Shown here: piece by piece, positions 43,561 to 51,381 of the stretch
Layout of the letters: each line of letters opens with the position of its first letter
Numbering within the stretch: position 1 is the first letter of the stretch
Source of the DNA: an uncultured Prevotellaceae bacterium
Lineage (GTDB): Bacteria > Bacteroidota > Bacteroidia > Bacteroidales > Bacteroidaceae
Direction of reading: 5' to 3'
Length of the DNA stretch: 60,447 nt
NCBI GenBank assembly: GCA_902792685.1
Contig: CADBAP010000002.1
Coordinates: 1-60,447, forward strand
Notes under the pieces: model-generated
Told to the model about the DNA's origin: nothing
The model's database searches: none
The model's input: only the letters and a program-made list of their open reading frames with translations
Translations under genes and position numbers: made by a program

Positions 43561-46431
43561 ATGAAAAAACTATTAACCCTATGGTCATTGCTGCTGTGCT
43601 TCGCTATGGGTGCATGGGCAGATGAAATGACGTTCACTTTCAAAGACACCGGAAAAAACGGTGATGGTGGTAATCCAGTCACCGAGATTGCGGATATCTT
43701 TGCCACTGGCGGGGAGAATGTTGAATTGATAACATCGTCCCCTAGCGTTTACAACGGCGGTTTAGGCAAAGGTATCAGGTTAGGTACGGAGGCTGCATCC
43801 GGACAGCTCACATTCAATTTGAAAAGTTACATCCGTCCCAGTAAGCTTACGTTCAAGGCTCTCCAGTATAGTGAGTCGGAGAAGTCAATTTATGTAGGTG
43901 TCAAGGGCAACGTGAAAGAATTTACCGATTTGACGCCAACGATCCAGGAATATGAGATTGACTATGATGCGAGTACTCCTATTAAATATATTTTTATCGA
44001 GAGTCCAAAGCGTGTTTACATTACGGAGATGACGATTACTTACACGCCTGCTGAGGCTCCTGTTGCTGCAAACATTGCGGAATTGAATAAATTCTACGCC
44101 AGCACAGAGTTCCAGTTTACTGGAGAAGTCATCGTCGTTGCAAAACCAAACGAAAAATATACCTATATCAAAGACAACACAGGCTCCAGCCTTATTTATG
44201 ATGGTAGCCAAAGCAAATGCACCAATCTGAAAGTCGGTTCTACCGTCGAAGCAAACTGGCAAGGTAGTGTAAACATTTACAATAATCTTTTTGAGGCTGA
44301 GCCTAAAACTGCGTTGAGTGAAAAGCCTGGTGACATTAACATTGTGACCTATCCTTCAGCCTCTGCAGCAGACATGACTGCAGAAAATATGAATAAGGTG
44401 GTGGTTCTGAAGGGTGTGACCTATACCAAAGGTTCTGGTAAAAACCTCACCATCACACAGAACGGAACAGAGATAGCAGGATTCAACCAGTTCCAAATAG
44501 ATATTGCTGATCCGGAAGATGGTAAGAAATATGACATCATCGGTGCCATCAGTCGCTATAAAGATAAAATCCAGTTCCAGCCGATTACGATTGAAGCTGG
44601 TGCAGAGGATATCGTCGTGACTCCTGCAGAGGGCAGTGACATCGCCCAAGCTGTAGAGGCTGCTACGGAAGGCAAGAAAATAAAAGACATCTACGTCTAT
44701 CTGAAGCCAGGTAAGAAATTTACCATCAGCAAGTCTATCGTTGCTCCTGCTGCTTTCATCATCATGGGTGCTGAAGAAGGAGATAATCCAAGCTCTATCG
44801 ACAACACAACTGCAATGGCGGAAATCGATGCATCTGCGTTGACAGGTCCGATGGTACTGATGAGTACCGATCCGGCTATTGCTCCAAATGCGTACGGCTT
44901 CTATCCACTGGAAGATGCCGGCTTCGTGAACGTAAAGGTTACCGGTCTGACACAGCAGTTGTTCTATGCGAACAAGATGAAGTATCTGATCAATGGTTTC
45001 CATATTGCCTTCTGTAATATCCAAATGGTTGGTGGCAACAAGACGCTGATTGATTGCAACGGCGGTGGTGTGATCGCTGATTTCGACATCTCGAAGAATA
45101 CCATTTGGGCAAATCCTGCACACGAAGGTCAGTTCTATAGCTCACAGCAAGGTAATAAGGCTACTGAAGCAGGTTTGGCGGAACAGGTCATCAACTTCGA
45201 AAGAAACACATTCTACAACATTTCTTATAACAAGAACATCTGCACTCACCGTCAGAGCAACCAGACATGGTTGAACTACAATATTAAAAATACGGCCTTC
45301 ATCAACACTGGTAAGAGTGGTCAGGCTATCAAGGGCTTGAATGGCGGTTCGGGTGGTGCCAATCCAACTTGGGAGATTAGTGGCAATGCCTTCAACTGGG
45401 GCAGTGCTGACACAAGCGCTAATGAAAGCACAGGTGATAATGACGAGCCTGTTCAGAACAGCATAGCTGGTGTCTTTGTTTTCAATGATGCAGCCAATGG
45501 TGACTTCAACGGCATTTTCAAGGGTAAGGCAGCAGAGGCTCCTGCAAAATATCCTGGCGACCCACGCTGGACATACACCTACGAAGCTCCAGAGTTGCTC
45601 TACATCATCGGTGATATGAACAATTGGGATCGCACCGCACTGACTGAGATGGCGTTCAACGAAACAACTCAGGCATTCGAGTATGAATATGCTCCTAACA
45701 CAACAGCGTACATCGCATTTGCGACCAAGCAGCTGACTGAAGAGGAAGCTAACGCAGATGAAGACTGGTCGAACTTCAACAATAACTACCGCTATGCTAT
45801 TGGCGAGGGCAACATAAATGCAACTCTCAACGAGGCTGTTGCACTGCAGAAAGGTGACGGAGCCATCATTCTTGCCCCCGTTAAGGAAAACACCACTTAC
45901 AAGATTAGTGTTCCCAAGGATCTCTCTACCGTAACCATCACTGGTGAAGCAGCTCCTGCTCCTGTCACCGTTGACAAACTGTATATCATGGGCAACGGTA
46001 CTCCTGGTGGATGGAACGCAACTACCGAATTGGCATTCAACGAGACAAATGAGGCCTTTATGTACGAAACTACCATTACAGGAGATACTTATCTGACCTT
46101 CGGTGATGCAGAGTGGACATCGTGGAATGACTTTAATGGTAAGCATCGTTTTGCTCCTGCAGAGGGTAACACTGATGCCGTTCTCGATGAGCCAACTCAG
46201 CTTGTCCTTGTTAATGACGGTTGTGTCGTGCTGAGGACTCCTGGAACATACCAGATTACTGTTACAAAGAATCTGTTGATGACTGTTACCAGCAGCACTA
46301 CTGCTATCAATGGCATCGAAGCTACTGCAGAGGAAGCGAATGCTCCGATCTACAACCTCGCAGGTCAGAAGGTAACGAAGTCTTATAAGGGTGTTGTCAT
46401 CCAGAATGGCAAGAAGTACATGCAGAAGTAA
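43561..46431 (+). CDS. Secreted multidomain protein, paralog of the 2638-aa protein
   Basis: 956 aa. Signal peptide MKKLLTLWSLLLCFAMGAWA. Then an N-terminal beta domain (21-165), an OB-fold-like domain (172-350), one beta-helix DUF4957/DUF5123-like region (354-674), SusE/F-like modules (677-797 and 804-914), and the same C-terminal tail (YNLAGQKVTKSYKG). From the OB-like domain on, it is closely similar to parts of the preceding giant protein; shared stretches include KKFTISKSIVAPAAF and HRQSNQTWL. The 3' untranslated region and terminator are shared too, so the pair arose by duplication followed by domain loss or gain. Confidence 0.82.
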   Translation: MKKLLTLWSLLLCFAMGAWADEMTFTFKDTGKNGDGGNPVTEIADIFATGGENVELITSSPSVYNGGLGKGIRLGTEAASGQLTFNLKSYIRPSKLTFKALQYSESEKSIYVGVKGNVKEFTDLTPTIQEYEIDYDASTPIKYIFIESPKRVYITEMTITYTPAEAPVAANIAELNKFYASTEFQFTGEVIVVAKPNEKYTYIKDNTGSSLIYDGSQSKCTNLKVGSTVEANWQGSVNIYNNLFEAEPKTALSEKPGDINIVTYPSASAADMTAENMNKVVVLKGVTYTKGSGKNLTITQNGTEIAGFNQFQIDIADPEDGKKYDIIGAISRYKDKIQFQPITIEAGAEDIVVTPAEGSDIAQAVEAATEGKKIKDIYVYLKPGKKFTISKSIVAPAAFIIMGAEEGDNPSSIDNTTAMAEIDASALTGPMVLMSTDPAIAPNAYGFYPLEDAGFVNVKVTGLTQQLFYANKMKYLINGFHIAFCNIQMVGGNKTLIDCNGGGVIADFDISKNTIWANPAHEGQFYSSQQGNKATEAGLAEQVINFERNTFYNISYNKNICTHRQSNQTWLNYNIKNTAFINTGKSGQAIKGLNGGSGGANPTWEISGNAFNWGSADTSANESTGDNDEPVQNSIAGVFVFNDAANGDFNGIFKGKAAEAPAKYPGDPRWTYTYEAPELLYIIGDMNNWDRTALTEMAFNETTQAFEYEYAPNTTAYIAFATKQLTEEEANADEDWSNFNNNYRYAIGEGNINATLNEAVALQKGDGAIILAPVKENTTYKISVPKDLSTVTITGEAAPAPVTVDKLYIMGNGTPGGWNATTELAFNETNEAFMYETTITGDTYLTFGDAEWTSWNDFNGKHRFAPAEGNTDAVLDEPTQLVLVNDGCVVLRTPGTYQITVTKNLLMTVTSSTTAINGIEATAEEANAPIYNLAGQKVTKSYKGVVIQNGKKYMQK

Positions 46432-46439
46432 AAAGACCC

Positions 46440-46564
46440 TTTGGGTAATGCATAATTTCTTCCTTTCGGTCAGAGACCGTTGGTTCATAATGCATAATGC
46501 ATAATTAGGCTGAACCCAAGAACTATATCAAAAGGCGCTGTTCCAATAGGGACGGCGCTTTTTC
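46440..46564 (+). terminator. Duplicated 3' region and terminator with inserted repeat
   Basis: The terminator stem at 46532-46564 is nearly identical to that at 43409-43440. Relative to the first copy, about 45 nt are inserted; they contain a perfect hairpin CGGTC-AGA-GACCG (46467-46479) and a CATAATG 7-nt tandem repeat (46486-46506). Confidence 0.8.
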
Positions 46565-46574
46565 TTTGGAAATA

Positions 46575-46606
46575 TTTGTTTGGAAAAAAAATAATTTGTA
46601 TATTTG
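46575..46606 (+). promoter_or_regulatory. Promoter of the START-like gene
   Basis: TATATTTG at 46599-46606 with TTTG at 46575-46578, spacing 20 nt, placing the start codon at 46631 rather than at an in-frame ATG at 46604 inside the box. Confidence 0.7.
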
Positions 46607-46630
46607 CAGCAAATAGAAACAAACCATGAT

Positions 46631-47041
46631 ATGAATAAGCAAAGATTGGAACTTGAATACGTATTACGCTCTAATTCCGAAAATATCATTTGGAATACCA
46701 TCAGTACTGCCAGCGGTCTGCAGAAGTGGATTGCGGATGAGGTGAAGGGCGAAGTGACAGGTGAAGGCAGCAAGCTGACATTTACATGGGGAGACATCTA
46801 CAAGCACCATGAAACACGTACGGCAACCGTCTTGAAATGCGTGAAAAACAAGTATATCAGAATGCGCTGGGATGATGAACAGACACCAGAGGCGTTCTTG
46901 GAGATGCGTATCAGCAAGAGCGAACTCACCAACGACTATGTGCTGAGCGTCATCGACTATGCCAATCCGGAGGACCTCGACAGCCTGCGCGACATCTGGG
47001 ACCAGAATTTCGAGGAACTGCACCGCAATACAGGACTGTAG
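46631..47041 (+). CDS. START-like (SRPBCC-fold) domain protein
   Basis: 136 aa, single domain. Reads as the START-like family common in Bacteroidota: VLRSNSENIIWNTISTASGLQKWIADEV, then KLTFTWGD, a beta-rich middle with MRWDDEQTPEAFLEMRI, and a final helix DSLRDIWDQNFEELHRN. SRPBCC folds bind hydrophobic ligands; no specific ligand is known to me. The start was chosen downstream of the promoter box. A 12-nt repeat array begins 11 nt after the stop. Confidence 0.82.
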   Translation: MNKQRLELEYVLRSNSENIIWNTISTASGLQKWIADEVKGEVTGEGSKLTFTWGDIYKHHETRTATVLKCVKNKYIRMRWDDEQTPEAFLEMRISKSELTNDYVLSVIDYANPEDLDSLRDIWDQNFEELHRNTGL

Positions 47042-47051
47042 TATTTAAAAA

Positions 47052-47206
47052 GAAGTTAAAGAGGAAGTAAAAAAGGAAGTTAAAGAGGGAGTTATGCGCC
47101 ACGGCGCAGGACAATAGTTTCTCCAATAGCTGAATCCTGATGTCCACGAGCGAAGCGAGTTAACTTCCATGAGCGAAGCGAATTAACTCCCATTTTAACT
47201 CCTACT
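47052..47206. mobile_element. ORF-less 12-nt inverted-repeat element (MITE-like)
   Basis: The left side, 47052-47099, has four 12-nt units of the type GAAGTTAAAGAG/GGAGTTATGCGC. It ends in the hairpin TGCGCC-AC-GGCGCA (47095-47108) and GGACAATAG. The right side, 47142-47206, has TGTCCAC, then 12-nt blocks GAGCGAAGCGA(A) and TTAACTCCCAT(T) in inverted orientation. The layout equals the ends of 49372-49943 without the protein gene, so it is probably a deletion derivative. Mobility is inferred only. Confidence 0.6.
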
Positions 47207-47251
47207 TCTATAAAATTTCCTAAAAAAAGACGATAATCGGATTATTTTATG

Positions 47252-47430
47252 TACCTTTGAGCTTTATTCAAAGCTCCAAGTTAGGCTGCATTTCGGAAAT
47301 AAAAAAGATTTCTTTTTGTATTTCGCTCAATTTGCACTAACTTTGACCTTCAGTCGAAGGTAAGATGCACCTCAACAATGAAAGAAAAATTTTTTTTTCT
47401 TTGCATTGTCTTCGGTTTTCATTACCTTTG
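47252..47430 (+). promoter_or_regulatory. Triple promoter repeat of about 86-nt period upstream of the permease
   Basis: Three -7 boxes are evenly spaced: TACCTTTG (47252), TAACTTTG (47338), TACCTTTG (47423). The last has TTTG at 47400-47403, 19 nt upstream. The first two run into hairpins: GAGCTTT-ATTC-AAAGCTC (47259-47276) and CCTTC-AGTC-GAAGG (47347-47360). The pattern matches 733-829, which has two boxes. Confidence 0.65.
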
Positions 47431-47489
47431 CACTCTGATAGCGAAGGAATCGGCTGCAAGCAGTCATTTTTTCGCCTGCAAAAGGTGAC

Positions 47490-49382
47490 ATGATACGAAT
47501 CAAGAAACTGGATATTTACATCATCAAGCAATTTGGAATGCTCTTCGTCGGAGCCTTCTTCATCTGCTTGTTTGTCTTGATGATGCAGTTTCTGTGGAAA
47601 TACGTCAACGACCTGATTGGAAAGGGTCTTTCGTTAGATGTGCTGGCACAGTTTTTCTGGTATATGGCCCTGATGCTGGTACCACAAGCATTACCGTTAG
47701 CACTCCTTCTTTCATCACTGATCAGCTACGGAAACCTTGGTGAAAACTCAGAGCTGACAGCGATCAAGGCTGCCGGCGTCTCCCTCGTCCAGTCATTCCG
47801 TTCATTGATTGTCGTGGCGGTACTCATCATGTGTGCCTCCTTCTATTTCCAGAATAACATCGGTCCTGACGCCAACAGGAAGATTGGACAGTTGCTGGTT
47901 TCCATGAAGCAGAAAAGTCCGGAACTGGAGATTCCCGAAGGTATCTTCTACAATGGTATTCCGCAGTGCAACCTCTATGTAGAGAAGAAAAATATGGAAA
48001 CGGGCAAACTCTATGGGGTGATGATTTATCGTATGACCGACAGCTTCGAGGATGCTGCGATTATCCTGGCCGACTCAGCTATGTTGCAGTCAACGGAAGA
48101 GAAAAAACACCTGGTGCTGACCCTGTGGAGTGGAGAATGGTTTGAGAATATGCGGTCGCAGGAGTTGGCGGGCAGCGCCAGCGTTCCCTATCGCCGCGAA
48201 ACCTTCTATCATAAGAAGATTATCATTGATTTCGACGGCGACTTCAACATGATGGATGCCGGAGCCTTCGCCAACAATGCCAAGACGAAAGGTATCGGAC
48301 AGATCAGTAGAGACCTGGATTCCCTGAACCACGTCTATGATAGCATCGGCACCGCCTACTATAAAGATGCGCAGATTACTTATGGCAATGCAAATGTGAA
48401 ACCTGCCGAAAAGAAACAGGCAAAGGCACTTTTCCAGAAAGAGAAACTGAACATCGACAGCGTGTTTGCCAAGCTGAACAACGAACAAAAGGCGAATGTC
48501 ATCAATAGTGCCCTTTCAAGGGTTCAGCAACAGATGACGGATCTGGAGTTCAAAAGTCTGCTGACCTCCGACGGCGACAAGCTGATACGCCAGCACAAGA
48601 TTGAGATGATCAACAAGTTCATCATGGCCTTCTCATGTCTGCTGTTCTTCTTTATCGGAGCACCTTTGGGCGCCATCATCCGCAAAGGTGGATTGGGTGT
48701 GCCTATCATCATCTCCGTAGTGGTGTTCATCATCTTCTATATCCTGAACAACACTGGTTACCGTATGGCACGCGGAGGCATGTGGACAATCTGGTTTGGT
48801 GAAAGCCTTGCACCGGTGGTGTTGACTCCCCTAGCCTGCTGGGTAACCTACAAAGCCAACAACGACTCTACCGTATTCAATATGGATATTTGGCGCAACG
48901 TGATGATGAAGATGCTCGGCTTGCGTATCAAGCGGCATATCGCCAGCAAGGAAGTCATCATCAATGACCCAGACTACGTGCATGATGCTGAAATCCTGCA
49001 ACAGATGACAGCTGACATCAAGGCTTATTCGGCAGCACACAATCTGAAATCACCTCCAAACATCATCAAGGTGTTCTTCCGCTATCAGCCCGACCACAAG
49101 ATAGAACGTATCAGCGAAGACCTGGAAGTAGTCATCGAAGACTTGGCGAATACTCGCGACAAGGTCATTATGACAGAGCTGAACAAATATCCCATCCTTG
49201 CCACCAAGGCACATACGCGTCCGTTTGAACGGAAATGGATGAATATCGCAGCAGCCATCATCGTACCGCTGGGTATCTTCTTCTACTGTCGCATGTGGCG
49301 CTTCCGCTTACGTCTGTGGCATGACCTGAAGACCATTGTGCAGGCAAATGAAACTATAGCCAACCATATAAATGGGAGTTAA
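47490..49382 (+). CDS. LptF/LptG-family lipopolysaccharide export permease
   Basis: 630 aa. YjgP/YjgQ family: three N-terminal membrane helices (KKLDIYIIKQFGMLFVGAFFICLFV; LMLVPQALPLALLLSSLISYGNLGENSELTAIKAAG), a large periplasmic domain, and C-terminal helices (FFFIGAPLGAIIRKGGLG). It moves LPS from the inner membrane to the Lpt bridge with LptB. A cytosolic extension of about 170 residues and one more hydrophobic segment near the end make it longer than E. coli LptF. The final codons (Gly, Ser, stop) are formed by the 12-nt repeat array beginning at 49372. Confidence 0.88.
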   Translation: MIRIKKLDIYIIKQFGMLFVGAFFICLFVLMMQFLWKYVNDLIGKGLSLDVLAQFFWYMALMLVPQALPLALLLSSLISYGNLGENSELTAIKAAGVSLVQSFRSLIVVAVLIMCASFYFQNNIGPDANRKIGQLLVSMKQKSPELEIPEGIFYNGIPQCNLYVEKKNMETGKLYGVMIYRMTDSFEDAAIILADSAMLQSTEEKKHLVLTLWSGEWFENMRSQELAGSASVPYRRETFYHKKIIIDFDGDFNMMDAGAFANNAKTKGIGQISRDLDSLNHVYDSIGTAYYKDAQITYGNANVKPAEKKQAKALFQKEKLNIDSVFAKLNNEQKANVINSALSRVQQQMTDLEFKSLLTSDGDKLIRQHKIEMINKFIMAFSCLLFFFIGAPLGAIIRKGGLGVPIIISVVVFIIFYILNNTGYRMARGGMWTIWFGESLAPVVLTPLACWVTYKANNDSTVFNMDIWRNVMMKMLGLRIKRHIASKEVIINDPDYVHDAEILQQMTADIKAYSAAHNLKSPPNIIKVFFRYQPDHKIERISEDLEVVIEDLANTRDKVIMTELNKYPILATKAHTRPFERKWMNIAAAIIVPLGIFFYCRMWRFRLRLWHDLKTIVQANETIANHINGS

Positions 49383-49943
49383 AATGGGAGTTAAAATGGG
49401 AGTTATGCGCTTTGCGCAGGACGATGGATATGAAGAATCGTAAATATAGATGGTACATAAAAACAGTGTAAACATGGATAATAAGTTGACTCGTAGTTTC
49501 AGAGACTTAGAATGCTGGAAGAAAGCACACGAGTTTGTGAAAGCTGTTTATGAAGTAACTACGTTGTTTCCTGAAGACGAGCGTTACGGATTAACTTCAC
49601 AATTCCGTCGCGCAGCTGTTTCTATTGCAGCAAATATCTGTGAGGGTTACAAAAAGCTTTCTAAGTCTGACAAGCTTCGTTTTATGAACATTGCACAAGG
49701 TTCACTTGAAGAGTGTCGATATTATATTATCTTAGCATTAGATATAAACTATATCAACCAAGAGACATACGAACGCCTTGAGTACCTTATCAACGGAACA
49801 AGTTGGAAACTTAATGGCTATTCAGAAGGAATAAAACAAAACAATGGAATTACAGACAATTAAAACTATTGTCCACTTTAACTCCCATGAGCGAAGCGAA
49901 TTAACTCCATTTTTAACTCCTATGAGCGAAGCGAATTAACTCC
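49372..49943. mobile_element. S23-carrying inverted-repeat element
   Basis: The left end has three 12-nt units ATGGGAGTTAAA/ATGGGAGTTATG (49372-49407), the hairpin TGCGC-TTT-GCGCA (49406-49418) and GGACGATGG. The right end has CTATTGTCC, then alternating 12-nt blocks TTTAACTCCCAT and GAGCGAAGCGAA to 49943, inverted relative to the left end. The four-helix-bundle gene lies in the loop. The whole could fold as one long stem-loop, like 23S rRNA intervening sequences carrying S23 genes. Compare the ORF-less copy at 47052-47206. Confidence 0.65.
49474..49863 (+). CDS. Four-helix-bundle (S23 / 23S rRNA intervening-sequence) protein
   Basis: 129 aa from the ATG at 49474; an in-frame ATG at 49450 would add eight residues, but the family normally begins close to SFRDLECWKKAHEF. 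Hallmarks: FPEDERYGLTSQFRRAAVSIAANICEGY and GSLEECRYYIILALDI. The family is related to proteins of rRNA intervening sequences and to the Avd accessory protein of diversity-generating retroelements. Members form pentamers and can bind nucleic acid. No rRNA or reverse transcriptase is near. Codon use is more AT-rich than in neighbouring genes, and the repeat-flanked setting suggests a selfish element. Confidence 0.88.
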   Translation: MDNKLTRSFRDLECWKKAHEFVKAVYEVTTLFPEDERYGLTSQFRRAAVSIAANICEGYKKLSKSDKLRFMNIAQGSLEECRYYIILALDINYINQETYERLEYLINGTSWKLNGYSEGIKQNNGITDN

Positions 49944-49980
49944 TTTAATATAAAATATAATATATAATAAGGTATAAGAT

Positions 49981-51189
49981 ATGACGGAATTCAAACTGAA
50001 CAGCATTGAAGAGGCTGTAAAAGATTTCAAGGAAGGTAAGTTTGTCATTGTCGTAGACGATGAAGACCGTGAGAACGAGGGCGACCTGATTATTGCAGCA
50101 GAGAAAATCACGCCCGAAAAGGTGAACTTCATGCTGAAGAATGCACGCGGTGTGCTTTGCGCACCCATCACCATTGAACGATGCAAGGAACTCGACCTGC
50201 CTCATCAGGTATCAGACAACACCTCCTTGTTAGGAACACCGTTTACGGTTACCATCGACAAGGTGGAAGGATGTGCGACTGGTGTCTCTGCCCACGACCG
50301 TGCAGAAACCATCAAAGCACTCGCCGACCCCGCCTCTACACCGAAGACTTTCGGACGTCCAGGACACGTAAGTCCCCTTTATGCACAAGACAATGGTGTA
50401 TTGCGCCGTTCTGGTCATACGGAAGCTGCCATAGACCTGTGTAAACTGGCTGGTCTCTACCCTGCCGGTGCCCTCATCGAGATTATGAACGAGGATGGTA
50501 CGATGGCACGTATGCCGCAACTGCAGGAGAAAGCTGCCGAATGGGATATGAAGATTATCACCATCAAAGACCTCATCGCCTACCGCCTGCAGCAGGAATC
50601 CATCGTGGAGAAAGGTGAAGAAGTCGATATGCCTACCAAATACGGACAGTTCCGTATCATTCCCTTCCGTCAGAAGAGCAACGGACAGGAGCATTTCGCC
50701 CTGATTAAAGGCTCTTGGGAGAAGAACGAACCCATCCTGGTACGCGTCCATTCCTCTTGTGCCACAGGCGACATCCTCGGCAGTGAGCGCTGCGACTGCG
50801 GTGAACAGCTGCACAAGGCGATGCAGATGATTGAAGAAGAAGGCAAGGGCGTCATCGTCTATATGCAACAGGAAGGACGCGGCATCGGTTTGATGAACAA
50901 ACTAGCTGCTTACAAACTTCAGGAAGAAGGCTACGACACCGTTGATGCCAACCTCTGTCTGGGATTCAAAGCCGACGAACGCGACTACGGCTGTGGTGCA
51001 CAGATCCTCCGCACCCTTGGTGTACAGAAGATGCGTCTGATGACCAACAACCCCGTGAAACGCGTGGGTCTGGAAGCCTACGGACTGGAAATCGTGGAGA
51101 ATGTACCCATTGAAATACAACCCAACGAGCACAACCTGAAATATCTGAAGACGAAGAAGGATCGCATGGGACACACGTTGCATCTGTAA
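49981..51189 (+). CDS. ribBA: Bifunctional DHBP synthase / GTP cyclohydrolase II
   Basis: 402 aa. N-terminal RibB domain (residues 1-205): [51 protein letters not shown]-terminal RibA domain with the zinc site [32 protein letters not shown] and [17 protein letters not shown]. It catalyses the two first steps of riboflavin synthesis from ribulose 5-phosphate and GTP. It is complete. Its start is preceded by an AT-only spacer after the S23 element, and a seven-unit 12-nt array follows its stop. Confidence 0.95.
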   Translation: MTEFKLNSIEEAVKDFKEGKFVIVVDDEDRENEGDLIIAAEKITPEKVNFMLKNARGVLCAPITIERCKELDLPHQVSDNTSLLGTPFTVTIDKVEGCATGVSAHDRAETIKALADPASTPKTFGRPGHVSPLYAQDNGVLRRSGHTEAAIDLCKLAGLYPAGALIEIMNEDGTMARMPQLQEKAAEWDMKIITIKDLIAYRLQQESIVEKGEEVDMPTKYGQFRIIPFRQKSNGQEHFALIKGSWEKNEPILVRVHSSCATGDILGSERCDCGEQLHKAMQMIEEEGKGVIVYMQQEGRGIGLMNKLAAYKLQEEGYDTVDANLCLGFKADERDYGCGAQILRTLGVQKMRLMTNNPVKRVGLEAYGLEIVENVPIEIQPNEHNLKYLKTKKDRMGHTLHL

Positions 51190-51208
51190 CCCCCTGCCCT
51201 ACTTCCAC

Positions 51209-51292
51209 TTTAGCTCCCAATTTAACTTCCAATTTAACTTCCATTTTAACTCCCATTTTAACTCCCATTTTAACTCCCATTTTAACTCCCAA
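51209..51292. repeat. Seven-unit 12-nt array (TTTAACTCCCAT)
   Basis: Seven contiguous 12-nt units: one TTTAGCTCCCAA, then TTTAACTTCCAA, TTTAACTTCCAT, three TTTAACTCCCAT, and TTTAACTCCCAA. It is the same unit as the right end of the S23 element, without a partner in opposite orientation. Confidence 0.85.
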
Positions 51293-51381
51293 TTAACAAA
51301 AATACTGAAATAATGTCGCAAATCTTTCGTTAAAACGAATAAATTGCTTACTTTTGCAGGCTGAAACAAAACAAAATAAAA

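Noticed and set aside
40301-46488. Several long minus-strand frames opposite the giant secreted proteins (up to 448 aa)
   Set aside because: They recur where the two paralogous proteins are similar, so they simply mirror conserved coding sequence. No promoter or start signal supports them.
46604-46630. Earlier ATG for the START-like gene
   Set aside because: It lies within the TATATTTG promoter box and its codons would be upstream of or at the transcription start.
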